NCBI GenBank assembly: GCA_035771165.1
Contig: JAWNZC010000087.1
Coordinates: 6,117,001 to 6,181,000 of the forward strand
Direction of reading: 5' to 3'
Length of the DNA stretch: 64,000 nucleotides
Source: Paragorgia papillata
Lineage: Eukaryota > Cnidaria > Anthozoa > Scleralcyonacea > Coralliidae
Below are positions 27,945 to 35,742 of the stretch, piece after piece. The number at the start of each line of letters is the position of its first letter. Position 1 is the first letter of the stretch. Made by a program: the position numbers and the translations under genes. Under the pieces are notes generated by a model that ran no database searches, was not told where the DNA came from, and worked only from the letters and a program-made list of their open reading frames with translations.

Positions 27945-28781
27945 ATGAGTTTACTTTCAAAATATAATTTTAATTATCCAGAAAGTTTGTTAACAATAGA
28001 AAGAACAGACAAAAGTTTAAGTAATTGCTGCAAAGCAAGACTTGTAGTAGATCAAGGATGCGAATTCTGTCCAAAATGTGGATTGGTAACCAGGAATGTT
28101 GTTTTCTTTCAAAACTCAACTGCCAATATTAAACCAAAAAAATATTCTGTACATGTAAGAAATTATACAAATCTTTTCCAAAAAATGTTTCCAGAAGAAA
28201 AAGAAGTTGTTAGTTTAAAAATTATGAAATTTTTCGATGAATCTTTTAAAAGTATTAAAGAAAATGGGCTTGTTTTATGTCCATATCCAACATCCAAAAA
28301 TATTTTGTACATTATTCTTGGTATTTGCCAAAAAAAAAATCTTATGAAAAAAATGAAAGAACCAACTCTAAAAGAACAAGAAAAATGGTTCAAAAAAATA
28401 GAATACATTTTGAACTATTCCCCAAATGACAATGCTTACATTCCATACAAAACAAACATAACAATGTATGGAACTTGTCTTAGTGCTAAGAATGCTTTGG
28501 ACATTACTGGAGAAGCTGTTGCAGAAGCAAGGGCAGAGGAGCAAAGCCTAAGATTACTAACCAAAGAAGAAGCAGAGCAAAAAGCATTAGAAGAAAAATT
28601 TGTTGAATTTAAAAATTTGGTAAATATTTTAAAAAGAGAAGAAAAAAGCAGTTTTTTCAGTGGTTCAGAAGAAGAACCAGAAGATTCAGAAGAAGAACCA
28701 GAAGATTCAGATTATGATTCAGAAAACTCAGAAGAAGATCCAAAAGAAGATTATGAGTACATTTCAGATTGCGAATACTAG
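27945..28781 (+). CDS. Zinc-ribbon protein, possible VLTF3/TFIIB-like transcription factor
   Basis: This 278-residue protein has a zinc ribbon near residues 28-45 (CCKARLVVDQGCEFCPKCGL) giving Cys pairs spaced as in TFIIB-type ribbons. A helical domain follows with YSVHVRNYTNLFQKMFPEE, then PTSKNILYIILGICQKKN and a lysine-rich helix. The tail is very acidic (EEEPEDSEEEPEDSDYDSEN). Zinc ribbon plus a 'Y.R..F...L' helix plus a threonine/serine-led second helix recalls the poxvirus/NCLDV late transcription factor VLTF3. The match is by pattern only. The acidic tail would suit contact with basic partners. It is convergent with the 28901 gene, with a hairpin between them. Confidence 0.65.
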   Translation: MSLLSKYNFNYPESLLTIERTDKSLSNCCKARLVVDQGCEFCPKCGLVTRNVVFFQNSTANIKPKKYSVHVRNYTNLFQKMFPEEKEVVSLKIMKFFDESFKSIKENGLVLCPYPTSKNILYIILGICQKKNLMKKMKEPTLKEQEKWFKKIEYILNYSPNDNAYIPYKTNITMYGTCLSAKNALDITGEAVAEARAEEQSLRLLTKEEAEQKALEEKFVEFKNLVNILKREEKSSFFSGSEEEPEDSEEEPEDSDYDSENSEEDPKEDYEYISDCEY

Positions 28782-28798
28782 GGTTAAAAAAAAATGTT

Positions 28799-28827
28799 AA
28801 TTTCTATTCAGCACAAGAATAGAAATT
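28799..28827. terminator. Perfect 11-bp hairpin between convergent genes
   Basis: AATTTCTATTC, loop AGCACAA, then GAATAGAAATT, 18 bp after the stop of the zinc-ribbon gene. It is a member of the ATTTCT-stem hairpin set. Confidence 0.65.
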
Positions 28828-28900
28828 ATTTAAAATACGGTTAAAAAGTACTTTTGAGAGTTTGCAGAAAAAAAGAGCTGATTAACAGTTCTATTTATTA

Positions 28901-29299
28901 CTATACAAATCTAGATAATAACCAACCAGCTCCTGTACCTGAAAGTGTAACAGCAATAATTTGATATTTTTCCATTTCTTCGCTTGGTTGGTAAAAATCT
29001 TCAAGTTTAGGTTCAACTGGTTTTTCTTGTAACATTTTATGAAGCTCTTGAAAAGCTTTTGAAGTGTCTTGCATGTTATAGTTTGCATTTCGAATTTCTT
29101 CCTGGAGGTCTCTAACCTTGTCTTTCCTTTTAATTTCATTTTCAAAAAAGCTTTCTTTAGCTTTTTGGAGTTTTTCTGTTGCCAAATTATGTCTTTTTGC
29201 CTCGTCAGCAAAACCACTTTTATTAAAAGACTGAAAAAGATAACCAGCACCAGCAAAGGCAACTGCGTTAAATAATCCTCCTACTACCATTGATGCCAT
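28901..29299 (-). CDS. Small membrane/coiled-coil protein, 132 aa
   Basis: The N-terminus is a Gly/Ala-rich hydrophobic segment (MASMVVGGLFNAVAFAGAGY). The centre is a long charged helix (AKRHNLATEKLQKAKESFF and KVRDLQEEIRN). The C-terminus is a second hydrophobic segment (IIAVTLSGTGAGWLLSRFV). Two membrane segments joined by a coiled coil suggest a membrane-bridging or pore protein. The start context is ATGATAAATG. No family is recognised. Confidence 0.7.
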   Translation of the reverse strand: MASMVVGGLFNAVAFAGAGYLFQSFNKSGFADEAKRHNLATEKLQKAKESFFENEIKRKDKVRDLQEEIRNANYNMQDTSKAFQELHKMLQEKPVEPKLEDFYQPSEEMEKYQIIAVTLSGTGAGWLLSRFV

Positions 29300-29328
29300 T
29301 TATCATATCCAAAAAGGGGATATGATAA
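29300..29328. terminator. 11-bp hairpin between two minus-strand genes
   Basis: TTATCATATCC, a seven-base loop, then GGATATGATAA. It lies 12 bp past the stop of the 29341 gene and abuts the start codon of the 28901-29299 gene, so it overlaps that gene's TAAATG motif. Confidence 0.55.
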
Positions 29329-29340
29329 TTATTATTTTTT

Positions 29341-29571
29341 TTAGACCTTTCCGGTATTTACATTTTTGGGAATATATCCTTTGTCCTGTGCCATTCTAAC
29401 TGAAAATAATCCAAGGGCTACAGCCACTCCAAGTTTTGCAGTTTCTTTTAAACTTGCTGGTGCTGCAAGAGATTGTCCTGTTAACTTTTTGAAAACCATA
29501 CTTACAGCAACAGCACTCCCAGTAATTAATGCTGCTTCGTACAAATCATTTAAAACATCTTTCTTATCCAT
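29341..29571 (-). CDS. Small hydrophobic protein, 76 aa
   Basis: The centre carries two hydrophobic stretches (LITGSAVAVSMVF and LGVAVALGLFSVRMAQ) separated by a polar loop. The start context is ATAATAAATG. Its neighbours are the penton and ATPase genes. Small hydrophobic proteins next to capsid genes are common in Polinton-like and PRD1-like viruses, but no specific function can be assigned. Confidence 0.65.
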   Translation of the reverse strand: MDKKDVLNDLYEAALITGSAVAVSMVFKKLTGQSLAAPASLKETAKLGVAVALGLFSVRMAQDKGYIPKNVNTGKV

Positions 29572-29587
29572 TTATTATAATTAAAAA

Positions 29588-29620
29588 AAATTTCTATCCA
29601 TTTTTTTTGGATAGAAATTT
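29588..29620. terminator. Perfect 12-bp hairpin 3' of the penton-like gene
   Basis: AAATTTCTATCC, a nine-base T-rich loop, then GGATAGAAATTT, 13 bp beyond the stop at 29633. This is the clearest member of the ATTTCT-stem hairpin set. Confidence 0.65.
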
Positions 29621-29632
29621 CCTGGGTTTTTT

Positions 29633-30280
29633 TTACTGAGACTTATAATTCTGGGGACATAAAAAAATTTCAAGAAGAATGTCGCCAACATTGTGGTCAA
29701 CTTTAAATTTGAGTTCATTGTAAACACCATTGTCTAACATAGCTTCAGAATTAATGTTAGCAAATTTTTCCACTGATCCCTTTAATAGTTGTCTTGTTGT
29801 AATTGGAAGAATTGCAGCTGTTCTGTCCCGTTTTCCTGAAAATGAGGTTCTAGTTCCATCAATCATTTCGCAGGAGATACAAACAAATTTCATTCCAAGA
29901 TTTATGTTAACTGTTTCTGGGCTGACAAGGTTTGTATTTGCTCTAATTACTGTTGTTTCTGGATAACCCAGCAAAGGGGCAAGTTTAAGCAGGGAAAGGT
30001 CTTTTGTTGGATTTAGTCTAATTTTACAGCTATATGGAAGTAATTGTGACTTTACCCCGTTTTCCTTCAATAATCTCATAATCATGCCAACAGTCCAGTA
30101 TCCATTGTAGAAACTAATTTTTTTAGTTCCATGCATGACAAATGTTGGGCTTGTTAAATTATTAAAATTCCAAAAAACTGTTGCATCCTTGACCAGAAGT
30201 TTTGTATCTTCAATGATCAAGGGATCTTCAAATTTAACAGTTGTTTCGCCATTTTTAAGTAAAATTCTTAGGTTCCTCAT
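29633..30280 (-). CDS. Probable penton (minor capsid) protein, single jelly roll
   Basis: This 215-residue, beta-rich protein lies directly beside the packaging ATPase and the major capsid gene, the conserved place for the Polinton minor capsid protein. Recognisable features are a central LLGYPETTVIRANTNLVS strand-loop, VNINLGMKFVCISCEMIDG, and the final hydrophobic strand (VGDILLEIFLCPQ). It overlaps the 3' end of the ATPase gene by 26 bp. Length and strand pattern fit a single jelly roll that would occupy the capsid vertices. The start context is AATAATAAATG. Confidence 0.75.
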   Translation of the reverse strand: MRNLRILLKNGETTVKFEDPLIIEDTKLLVKDATVFWNFNNLTSPTFVMHGTKKISFYNGYWTVGMIMRLLKENGVKSQLLPYSCKIRLNPTKDLSLLKLAPLLGYPETTVIRANTNLVSPETVNINLGMKFVCISCEMIDGTRTSFSGKRDRTAAILPITTRQLLKGSVEKFANINSEAMLDNGVYNELKFKVDHNVGDILLEIFLCPQNYKSQ

Positions 30281-30878
30281 TTATTATTTGATGGTTGTAT
30301 GGATGAATCAAGTTAATTTCTAGTTTAGAATATTTTTTTGATTTCAATGTTTCTTTTATTTTTTTTTCTTCTTCTTTTGGAATGTCTAAATAATCATCTA
30401 AAATAACTTGCATGTCTTTTCTGTTTGGGTTGTAAAAGGTAACCAGTTTTGAAATATTTTCTCTGTATGGTTTTGCAATGCTGGTTAATTGTTGGGTAAT
30501 AACTATTGTACTAATATCCATATGTCTAGCACCAAAACCAAGTTTTACCAACTCGCTGGTTCTATTTTTTACACTTTGTCCAGAAGCACAGTCATCCAAA
30601 ATAATTAACGAAGGTGTTCCTTTGCAATAGTTAACTACATATTTTAAAAAATCTTCGGATTCATCTTGATCGCAAGGGATAACAAAAAATCTTGGATCAT
30701 TAAGATGTTCCCATTCTAAATATGTTTTGTTCCATACAAAAGTTGGGCATATTAAAACTATATTTTCAAATTTTTTTTTATAATTTTCAACTAAATTTTT
30801 AAGAAGGTAATGGGTCTTTCCACAACTGGTCATTCCAACAATAATCATATTAAATGGTTTTAGATCTTCGTTTTCCAT
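30255..30878 (-). CDS. ATP: FtsK/HerA-type genome packaging ATPase (A32-like)
   Basis: This 207-residue motor is predicted to pump DNA into capsids. Walker A is GMTSCGKT (15-22) and Walker B is LIILDDC (91-97). The region following (SELVKLGFGARHMDISTIVI then TQQL) contains the conserved glutamine sensor (VITQQ) typical of A32-like ATPases. Length and order next to the capsid genes are standard for Polintons. The frame is intact. It overlaps both neighbours by 26-29 bp, pointing to tight packing. The start context is AAATAAATG. Confidence 0.93.
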   Translation of the reverse strand: MENEDLKPFNMIIVGMTSCGKTHYLLKNLVENYKKKFENIVLICPTFVWNKTYLEWEHLNDPRFFVIPCDQDESEDFLKYVVNYCKGTPSLIILDDCASGQSVKNRTSELVKLGFGARHMDISTIVITQQLTSIAKPYRENISKLVTFYNPNRKDMQVILDDYLDIPKEEEKKIKETLKSKKYSKLEINLIHPYNHQIINEEPKNFT

Positions 30879-32106
30879 TTATTTCTGGGAATTCGTAATA
30901 ATTTACACTTTGGAATGCTCCTCCTTGGACTTTCAATAAGCCATCTGAAAGAATGAAAACATGGCATCTAAGGTCTGTTGCTGTTGCCTTTTTCTTGATT
31001 TCTAGCATAATTCCAGATTGGGTAGTCAAAAGTTTTGTACCATCTCCATAGACAGCACTGTCATTAATTGACCGAAGATCCACAACAAGCGCAAACTGGT
31101 TTTCCGTAAAAAATTCATCAGCTTGGATTGTTGGATAGTTCGTTTGTCTGAAAAGTCGCTCAGCCTCTTCAAACAACCTCTGTTTTGGAATGCCTTGGGA
31201 GTAAATGCTATTCGGAACTCCTTCAATGGTAATCTTTACCCTTTCAATATTTGGGTATACAAACTCTTCTGATCCAGATCTGGTTGCTTTTGTAAACAAC
31301 ATTACAACCGCCTTCATGCTCTTTCTTGGCAAATTAATGGTTTCATTAATTAATGTTGAAGCTGCGGCCCATGGTGTGGTTTTCATTAGGGTTACATGTT
31401 CAAAAGAAAGGGCTCGCCCCATTTGGTAAGAAGATTCTATTTCTTGGACCAGGGCAAAGTTGGTAATGGTTTCATATTCCAGTTCGATGTTTTCCAAAGA
31501 ATAACCATCCACAGATTGACTATTTTGGGCTTTCATAATGGCGGATGCTTTTGGCAGTGTAATAATATACTGCAAGTCATTTGCCATACTGTGGGGAGCA
31601 TATAATCCATGATCCTTTAGAATCTTGTCCAACTTGATCCTTTGTTTTGTTCCGTATACAGCTGCATATGTATCAGAAGAGGCATCATCAGATTTTGAGA
31701 TTAGTTTTCGCTGGTTTTCTGTTGCGATACCATCCTCAATCATGTTAGCTCTCTCATGTTTGTCCATCCATAAGTCCTTGTAAGTTCCAAGAAGACTTTC
31801 TCCTGTGTTGTCATAAACTTTTTCTCCTGCAAATCTAACTTCCAAACGTTCTTGGAGTTGTCTTGCAAGGTTGTTATTAAACCAAGATTTGGTATTCTTG
31901 TTCTTAAAGTCAAACAAAAGAAACATCTTATCAGGAACTAATGTTGTTCCAGGTTTAAGTTTTGGAATGTGTATGTAAATTACTTCCCCTTCATTGGCAG
32001 AATTAGGGTTAAAAGTAATTACATTTCTAGCTCGTTCTCCAGTTATTGAACTTCTGTGTAATCTGTTATAACCGGGTACTAATTCAACTTCTCTCTCTGT
32101 ATTCAT
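30850..32106 (-). CDS. MCP: Major capsid protein, double jelly roll (hexon-like)
   Basis: This 418-residue protein is predicted to form the trimeric capsomers. It starts directly from a TAAATG motif and shows the Polinton capsid order. An N-terminal arm has HRSSITGERARNVITFNP. The first jelly roll contains GTTLVPDKMFLLFDFKN. A central VYGTKQRIKLDKILKDHGLY segment follows. The second jelly roll contains KSMKAVVMLFTKATR and YPNIERVKITIEGVPNSIY. Gene order capsid-ATPase-penton on one strand supports the call. The frame is intact and the size is normal for invertebrate Polintons. Confidence 0.9.
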   Translation of the reverse strand: MNTEREVELVPGYNRLHRSSITGERARNVITFNPNSANEGEVIYIHIPKLKPGTTLVPDKMFLLFDFKNKNTKSWFNNNLARQLQERLEVRFAGEKVYDNTGESLLGTYKDLWMDKHERANMIEDGIATENQRKLISKSDDASSDTYAAVYGTKQRIKLDKILKDHGLYAPHSMANDLQYIITLPKASAIMKAQNSQSVDGYSLENIELEYETITNFALVQEIESSYQMGRALSFEHVTLMKTTPWAAASTLINETINLPRKSMKAVVMLFTKATRSGSEEFVYPNIERVKITIEGVPNSIYSQGIPKQRLFEEAERLFRQTNYPTIQADEFFTENQFALVVDLRSINDSAVYGDGTKLLTTQSGIMLEIKKKATATDLRCHVFILSDGLLKVQGGAFQSVNYYEFPEINGKRRSKTI

Positions 32107-32135
32107 TTATTGTAGTATATATTAATTTTTTATTA

Positions 32136-32163
32136 AATTCCTTTCCAAAACAGGAAAGGAATT
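32136..32163. terminator. Perfect 11-bp hairpin 3' of the 32176 gene
   Basis: AATTCCTTTCC, loop AAAACA, then GGAAAGGAATT. It lies 12 bp past the stop codon and about 30 bp upstream of the capsid gene start. Its stem is different from the ATTTCT set. Confidence 0.6.
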
Positions 32164-32175
32164 CATTTGGGAAAT

Positions 32176-32523
32176 TTAAAGATCATATTTAGAAAGATCT
32201 TTGTAAACTGTTTTCGCCTTTGGAATTTTTTCTTTACTTTCTTCTGGTTCCTCTTTCCATTTGGTGTATGCAAAATAAGTTAATAGGAGTGTACAACAGG
32301 TTCCAACTATTGCTCCAGTTGTTGCTATTAAAGATGTTGTTGGTTGGCTTTCTTCTGTTTGTTTGGCTTGTTCCATTTTAGCTTTTTTTCTTTGCTTTGC
32401 TTCCTTACTTATTGCGGCCAGTTTTTTTCCTTGTGCAACTCTTTTTGGATTTTTGGCGCGAGGAGGAGGTGTTTTTGTAATTGTTTGTTCTTGCGGTTTT
32501 TCTGGGATTGGTTTTGGTTCCAT
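32176..32523 (-). CDS. Lys/Pro-rich protein with one membrane segment, 115 aa
   Basis: The N-terminal half is basic and proline-rich (KPQEQTITKTPPPRAKNPKR, then KEAKQRKKAKMEQAKQ). A Thr-Ser stretch leads into one membrane segment (IATTGAIVGTCCTLLLTYFAYTKW), and the tail is charged. It looks like a DNA-binding or core protein anchored in a membrane. The start context is TTAATAAATG. No family is recognised. Confidence 0.7.
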   Translation of the reverse strand: MEPKPIPEKPQEQTITKTPPPRAKNPKRVAQGKKLAAISKEAKQRKKAKMEQAKQTEESQPTTSLIATTGAIVGTCCTLLLTYFAYTKWKEEPEESKEKIPKAKTVYKDLSKYDL

Positions 32524-32563
32524 TTATTAATGAAATTTGTTTCAAAGCTAGCTAAAATTTGTT

Positions 32564-32956
32564 TCAAAAACTTAAAGTTTGGATCAGGTTGGCTTCGGCT
32601 TCGCTTTCTTTCCAAACCACATAATCTTGGTATTCTTCATCCCACTCCAACTCATTTTCATCAAACGCATTTGTCATTTCTTCATGGGTTTCAAATTTGT
32701 ACACTTCATGGTCATAAATGTCATCAATTACTCTAATGGTTACTTTGTATGGATCATCATCATCATCTTCTGGTTCAGATTCATATTCAACCCCTGTTTC
32801 GCTTTCAAATTTTAGTATAGCACTATCCATATCAAGTTTTGCGAGTCCCAGTTTTCCTTTTGCTTCTTCTAATTTTAGTATAGCGTTTTTCATATCAAGT
32901 TTTGCTTCTTCTAATTTTAGTTTTGAATATTCCAATTCTAGTTTTGAATTTTGCAT
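32564..32956 (-). CDS. Coiled-coil repeat protein with acidic C-terminus
   Basis: This 130-residue frame begins with a repeated helical unit of about 14-18 residues. LEYSKLKLEEAKLDMKNAIL is followed by a near copy, LEEAKGKLGLAKLDMDSAIL. An acidic region (ESEPEDDDDD) and a charged C-terminus follow. The ATG lacks the TAAATG motif (CTAAAAATG), so a different start is possible, though there is no better ATG upstream in frame. The internal repeat shows recent expansion. Confidence 0.65.
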   Translation of the reverse strand: MQNSKLELEYSKLKLEEAKLDMKNAILKLEEAKGKLGLAKLDMDSAILKFESETGVEYESEPEDDDDDPYKVTIRVIDDIYDHEVYKFETHEEMTNAFDENELEWDEEYQDYVVWKESEAEANLIQTLSF

Positions 32957-33024
32957 TTTTAGTTCTGTATTTTTTATTTTTTTTGAATTTTAAAGTTTTC
33001 AATTTTTTTGCTTGGATTGTTATT

Positions 33025-33170
33025 TTTTGCTGGGTTAGCTAGCTGTATTTTGTTATTTTTTTGTTATATTTTGTTTAAACAGCTAGCTATTTTTTGCTGG
33101 GATAGCTAGCTGTATCTTGTTATTTTTTGTTATATTTTGTTTAAACAGCTAGCTATTACAGCTAGCTCAA
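33025..33170. repeat. Tandem 70-bp repeat with AGCTAGCT palindromes
   Basis: Two copies of a unit reading gctagctgtat, ttgttatt, gttatattttgtttaaacagctagctatt lie at about 33045-33090 and 33105-33155. Each can form a stem TAGCTAGCTGT/ACAGCTAGCTA. The repeat separates the collagen-like gene from the coiled-coil gene and may serve as a transcript-end structure. Confidence 0.65.
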
Positions 33171-33359
33171 AATTATAAATACAGTTTAATGACTGGCTTA
33201 CTTTTTTTCTTTTTTTTTTCTTTAGCAAAGCTTAAATTAGCATAATGGATTATAGTTCCGATTGAATATTTTGTTTCAACCATTTTTTCCCCAAAATGTT
33301 TCGCAAACATCTTCGTCATATTTTTCAGGACATTTTTGCGAAAACAAATGCCACCTCTT

Positions 33360-34544
33360 TTAATTAATCTTAAGAATGTTAATTTCTGCATCCCAAACAT
33401 TAAAAAATAAGTATGTATAGTAGTCCCCAAATGAGTCAGAAATACTGTGCAAAGATACTGTGGTTCCCTTTATTATGGATGCAATGCCTTCGCAAAATAT
33501 AATGTGGGGGGTTGATTCGGAATATGTTTGTCCCATGGTTGTGGTTTCAAGATCTGCAAGTTTGTTTGATCTGTTATCAACATCTCCATGGTAAATACAT
33601 GTTTTCAAATTAAAGTATGAATTATATTTACCAGAATCATGCCAGGTGGTGGTCTTACTTTGTTGGTCTATTTTATGTCCATCAGGTTGTAGTGTAAACC
33701 AATACTTAACCAAATATTTTCCAGATTCTGTTGCCGTAAATGATATTAATGTGCTATTGTTCCATGAATTATCCCAAACTCCAGCTTTATAATTTGTTTT
33801 TCCACCAGTTTTTCTGTACTTTTTTATTCGCGTAAAATTTCCAGCTGGACCTGTGGTTCCAGTAACACCTCTTAACCCTCTAAGACCTCTTTGCCCAGTT
33901 GTCCCTTTTGCACCTGGAAGGCCTTGTACCCCTTGGTCTCCTTGATCCCCTTTGGAACCTTTGTCTCCTTTGTCTCCCTTAGAACCTTGTGGCCCTTGTG
34001 GTCCTTGGGAACCTGTGTTACCTGTGGAGCCTTTGGCACCTTGGGAGCCTTGGGAGCCTTGGGGTCCTTGAGCTCCTTGTGGCCCTTGGGAACCTGTGTT
34101 ACCTGTGTTACCCCTGTTCCCCTTTGCCCCATCATCTCCAGGATCGCCCTTGTCTCCTTTTTGGGCTGCTGCCCCTGCCATACCTTTGTCCCCTTTGTCT
34201 CCCTTGTCCCCCTTTAAACCTGTAGAACCTGTAGTTCCATGGTCCCCTTTATCTCCTTTGGTACCAGCTGCACCTGTTGCACCTGCTGCTCCAGTATTAC
34301 CTCTGTCGCCTTTGTTTCCTTGGGGACCTCTAATACCAGTATCCCCTTTGTCTCCTTTAGAACCTGCTGCCCCAGTGGCCCCTTTGGAACCTGCTGGTCC
34401 TGTTGCTCCGGTGGCCCCTTTAGAACCTGCTGCTCCAGTGTCTCCTTGGGGGCCTTGGGGACCTTGTTCCCCTTGTTCTCCATCTTGGCCTTGTCCTCCA
34501 CCATAAGAATAATCTGGATCGTCATATCCATAGTAATAACTCAT
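33360..34544 (-). CDS. Collagen-like fibre protein with C1q/TNF-like head, 394 aa
   Basis: Residues 1-15 are a tyrosine-rich tag (MSYYYGYDDPDYSYGG). Residues about 16-232 are Gly-X-Y collagen triplets, rich in GDKGD, GPQGP and GATGA, with one triplet interruption (GMAGAAAQKG). The C-terminal about 160 residues form a compact beta-rich domain without Gly-X-Y (GVWDNSWNNSTLISFTATES, then GKYLVKYWFTL) that resembles a C1q/TNF-type trimer head. A trimeric stalk with a globular tip suits a receptor-binding virion fibre. The start context ATAAACAATG is identical to that of the next gene. Confidence 0.85.
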   Translation of the reverse strand: MSYYYGYDDPDYSYGGGQGQDGEQGEQGPQGPQGDTGAAGSKGATGATGPAGSKGATGAAGSKGDKGDTGIRGPQGNKGDRGNTGAAGATGAAGTKGDKGDHGTTGSTGLKGDKGDKGDKGMAGAAAQKGDKGDPGDDGAKGNRGNTGNTGSQGPQGAQGPQGSQGSQGAKGSTGNTGSQGPQGPQGSKGDKGDKGSKGDQGDQGVQGLPGAKGTTGQRGLRGLRGVTGTTGPAGNFTRIKKYRKTGGKTNYKAGVWDNSWNNSTLISFTATESGKYLVKYWFTLQPDGHKIDQQSKTTTWHDSGKYNSYFNLKTCIYHGDVDNRSNKLADLETTTMGQTYSESTPHIIFCEGIASIIKGTTVSLHSISDSFGDYYTYLFFNVWDAEINILKIN

Positions 34545-34551
34545 TGTTTAT

Positions 34552-35379
34552 TTATACAAAGTTTCCATATTCTTTCATCATATCCTTATTAATTTTTACA
34601 ATCTCAGCTGGAAGTAATGGTCCATGGACAATTTTGATCCCATAAATTTTTCCTTTTAGCTGGGTATCATTTGATGGGGTGCCACTCAATCTTTTATTTA
34701 AAAAAACAGATCCAAATGGACTACCTATATCCGCAAGGTCAGATATAAATTCTGATCCTGGCTCCTTTTTACCATTTAAATACACACAGGATCCGGTTCC
34801 CAGCCAATGGCAAGAAACCAAGTGTTTGCTAAGAATGCTGTGGGGACCAACGATATCAATGGTTTTTCTGGTGCTTTGCATTAAACCGCCAATTATTAAT
34901 TTGGAGTAAGAATAAGATTTAAAGCTAAAAAATTTGTCATAATTACCATTATCATTGCCGATAAGGTAGCACCAATCGTCGGGAACAGATGTGTCAACTA
35001 CCGCACAAACAACAAAAACAGAAACATCATTAAACTGCATTTCAGTGTTGCAAAAACACATGTAGTTCCCCCCTGTATTTTCAATGTAATCTTTGCCAGG
35101 ACCAACAGCATCTGAGCCAAATGTAGGAGCATGGGTTTTGTCATCTTGCCATAAAACAGAGTTTCCACTTCGTGCCTGGACTATCCTTTTTACACCGTTA
35201 ACAGTTTCAAATGTTTTGGTAGCAGTTGTTAAGTTAATATCAAAAACAGTTTTGTAATTTTCGCCTCCATCTTCCAGGGAAAGGTTTTTTAACTTTCTTT
35301 CAATTTCTCTAATTTTCTTGTCGGTATCGCTATGTTGTTCATTATGTCGGCGACTGCCATAACCATAAAAATAACTCAT
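34552..35379 (-). CDS. Second fibre-like protein with LamG/lectin-like domain, 275 aa
   Basis: The protein starts MSYFYGYGSRRH, almost the same tag as the collagen-like fibre, followed by a short coiled coil (KKIREIERKLKNLSLEDGG). The remainder is beta-rich and contains strands and a ligand-like loop pattern of concanavalin/LamG folds (KLIIGGLMQSTRKTIDIVGP, then CVYLNGKKEPGSEF and LKGKIYGIKIVHGPL). This type of domain binds glycans or surface proteins. The shared N-terminal tag suggests that both proteins dock on the same virion site. It has the same upstream motif as the previous gene (TATAAATAAACAATG). Confidence 0.78.
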   Translation of the reverse strand: MSYFYGYGSRRHNEQHSDTDKKIREIERKLKNLSLEDGGENYKTVFDINLTTATKTFETVNGVKRIVQARSGNSVLWQDDKTHAPTFGSDAVGPGKDYIENTGGNYMCFCNTEMQFNDVSVFVVCAVVDTSVPDDWCYLIGNDNGNYDKFFSFKSYSYSKLIIGGLMQSTRKTIDIVGPHSILSKHLVSCHWLGTGSCVYLNGKKEPGSEFISDLADIGSPFGSVFLNKRLSGTPSNDTQLKGKIYGIKIVHGPLLPAEIVKINKDMMKEYGNFV

Positions 35380-35394
35380 TGTTTATTTATAAAA

Positions 35395-35419
35395 ATTTCT
35401 TATTTTTAAAATAAGAAAT
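35395..35419. terminator. Perfect 12-bp palindrome between two minus-strand genes
   Basis: ATTTCTTATTTT, one base, then AAAATAAGAAAT. It lies between the start of the LamG-like gene and the stop of the zinc-finger gene. It is a member of the ATTTCT-stem set. Confidence 0.6.
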
Positions 35420-35453
35420 CTTAAAAATTTTAAAATGATGTTTGGGGATTTTT

Positions 35454-35696
35454 TTATTTTATTTTAATCTTTTTTTGGTGGGTTTTTGCGCATTCTAATG
35501 CTTTAAATTTTGTATCAAAAACTTTGTTACATGTAGCACAAAATTCCACTATTTTTTTTGTTGCTTCTTTATGAGCAACTTTAAAATGTAGTCTAAATGC
35601 TGTTTTCGAAAAATATTGTTTTTGGCATTCAAAGCATTCATAAGAACAACCCGGTGCCCCTCCAATAACATATTTCCTGATCTTATTAGATTTCAT
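35454..35696 (-). CDS. Two-finger C2H2 zinc protein
   Basis: Finger 1 is CFECQKQYFSKTAFRLHFKV followed by AH, and finger 2 is CATCNKVFDTKFKALECAKT followed by H. The frame is also open upstream to an ATG at 35759. I prefer the internal ATG at 35696 (MKSNKIRKY) because it has the element's motif (CCAATAAAATG) and avoids overlap with the neighbouring gene. The protein is small and basic, probably DNA- or RNA-binding. Confidence 0.75.
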   Translation of the reverse strand: MKSNKIRKYVIGGAPGCSYECFECQKQYFSKTAFRLHFKVAHKEATKKIVEFCATCNKVFDTKFKALECAKTHQKKIKIK

Positions 35697-35742
35697 TTTA
35701 TTGGTTCTTCTTTTATTTTTTTTGGTTTTAAAAAAATCCAAT

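Noticed and set aside
33173..33430. 85-aa minus ORF overlapping the fibre gene end
   Set aside because: It begins inside the collagen-like gene, lacks the start motif, and ends in poly-lysine from a poly-T run. A decayed gene in another frame is as likely.
33872..34531. Pro/Leu/Lys-rich ORFs on both strands across the collagen-like gene
   Set aside because: Gly-X-Y coding repeats open the other frames. Only the collagen frame has a supported start and C-terminal domain.
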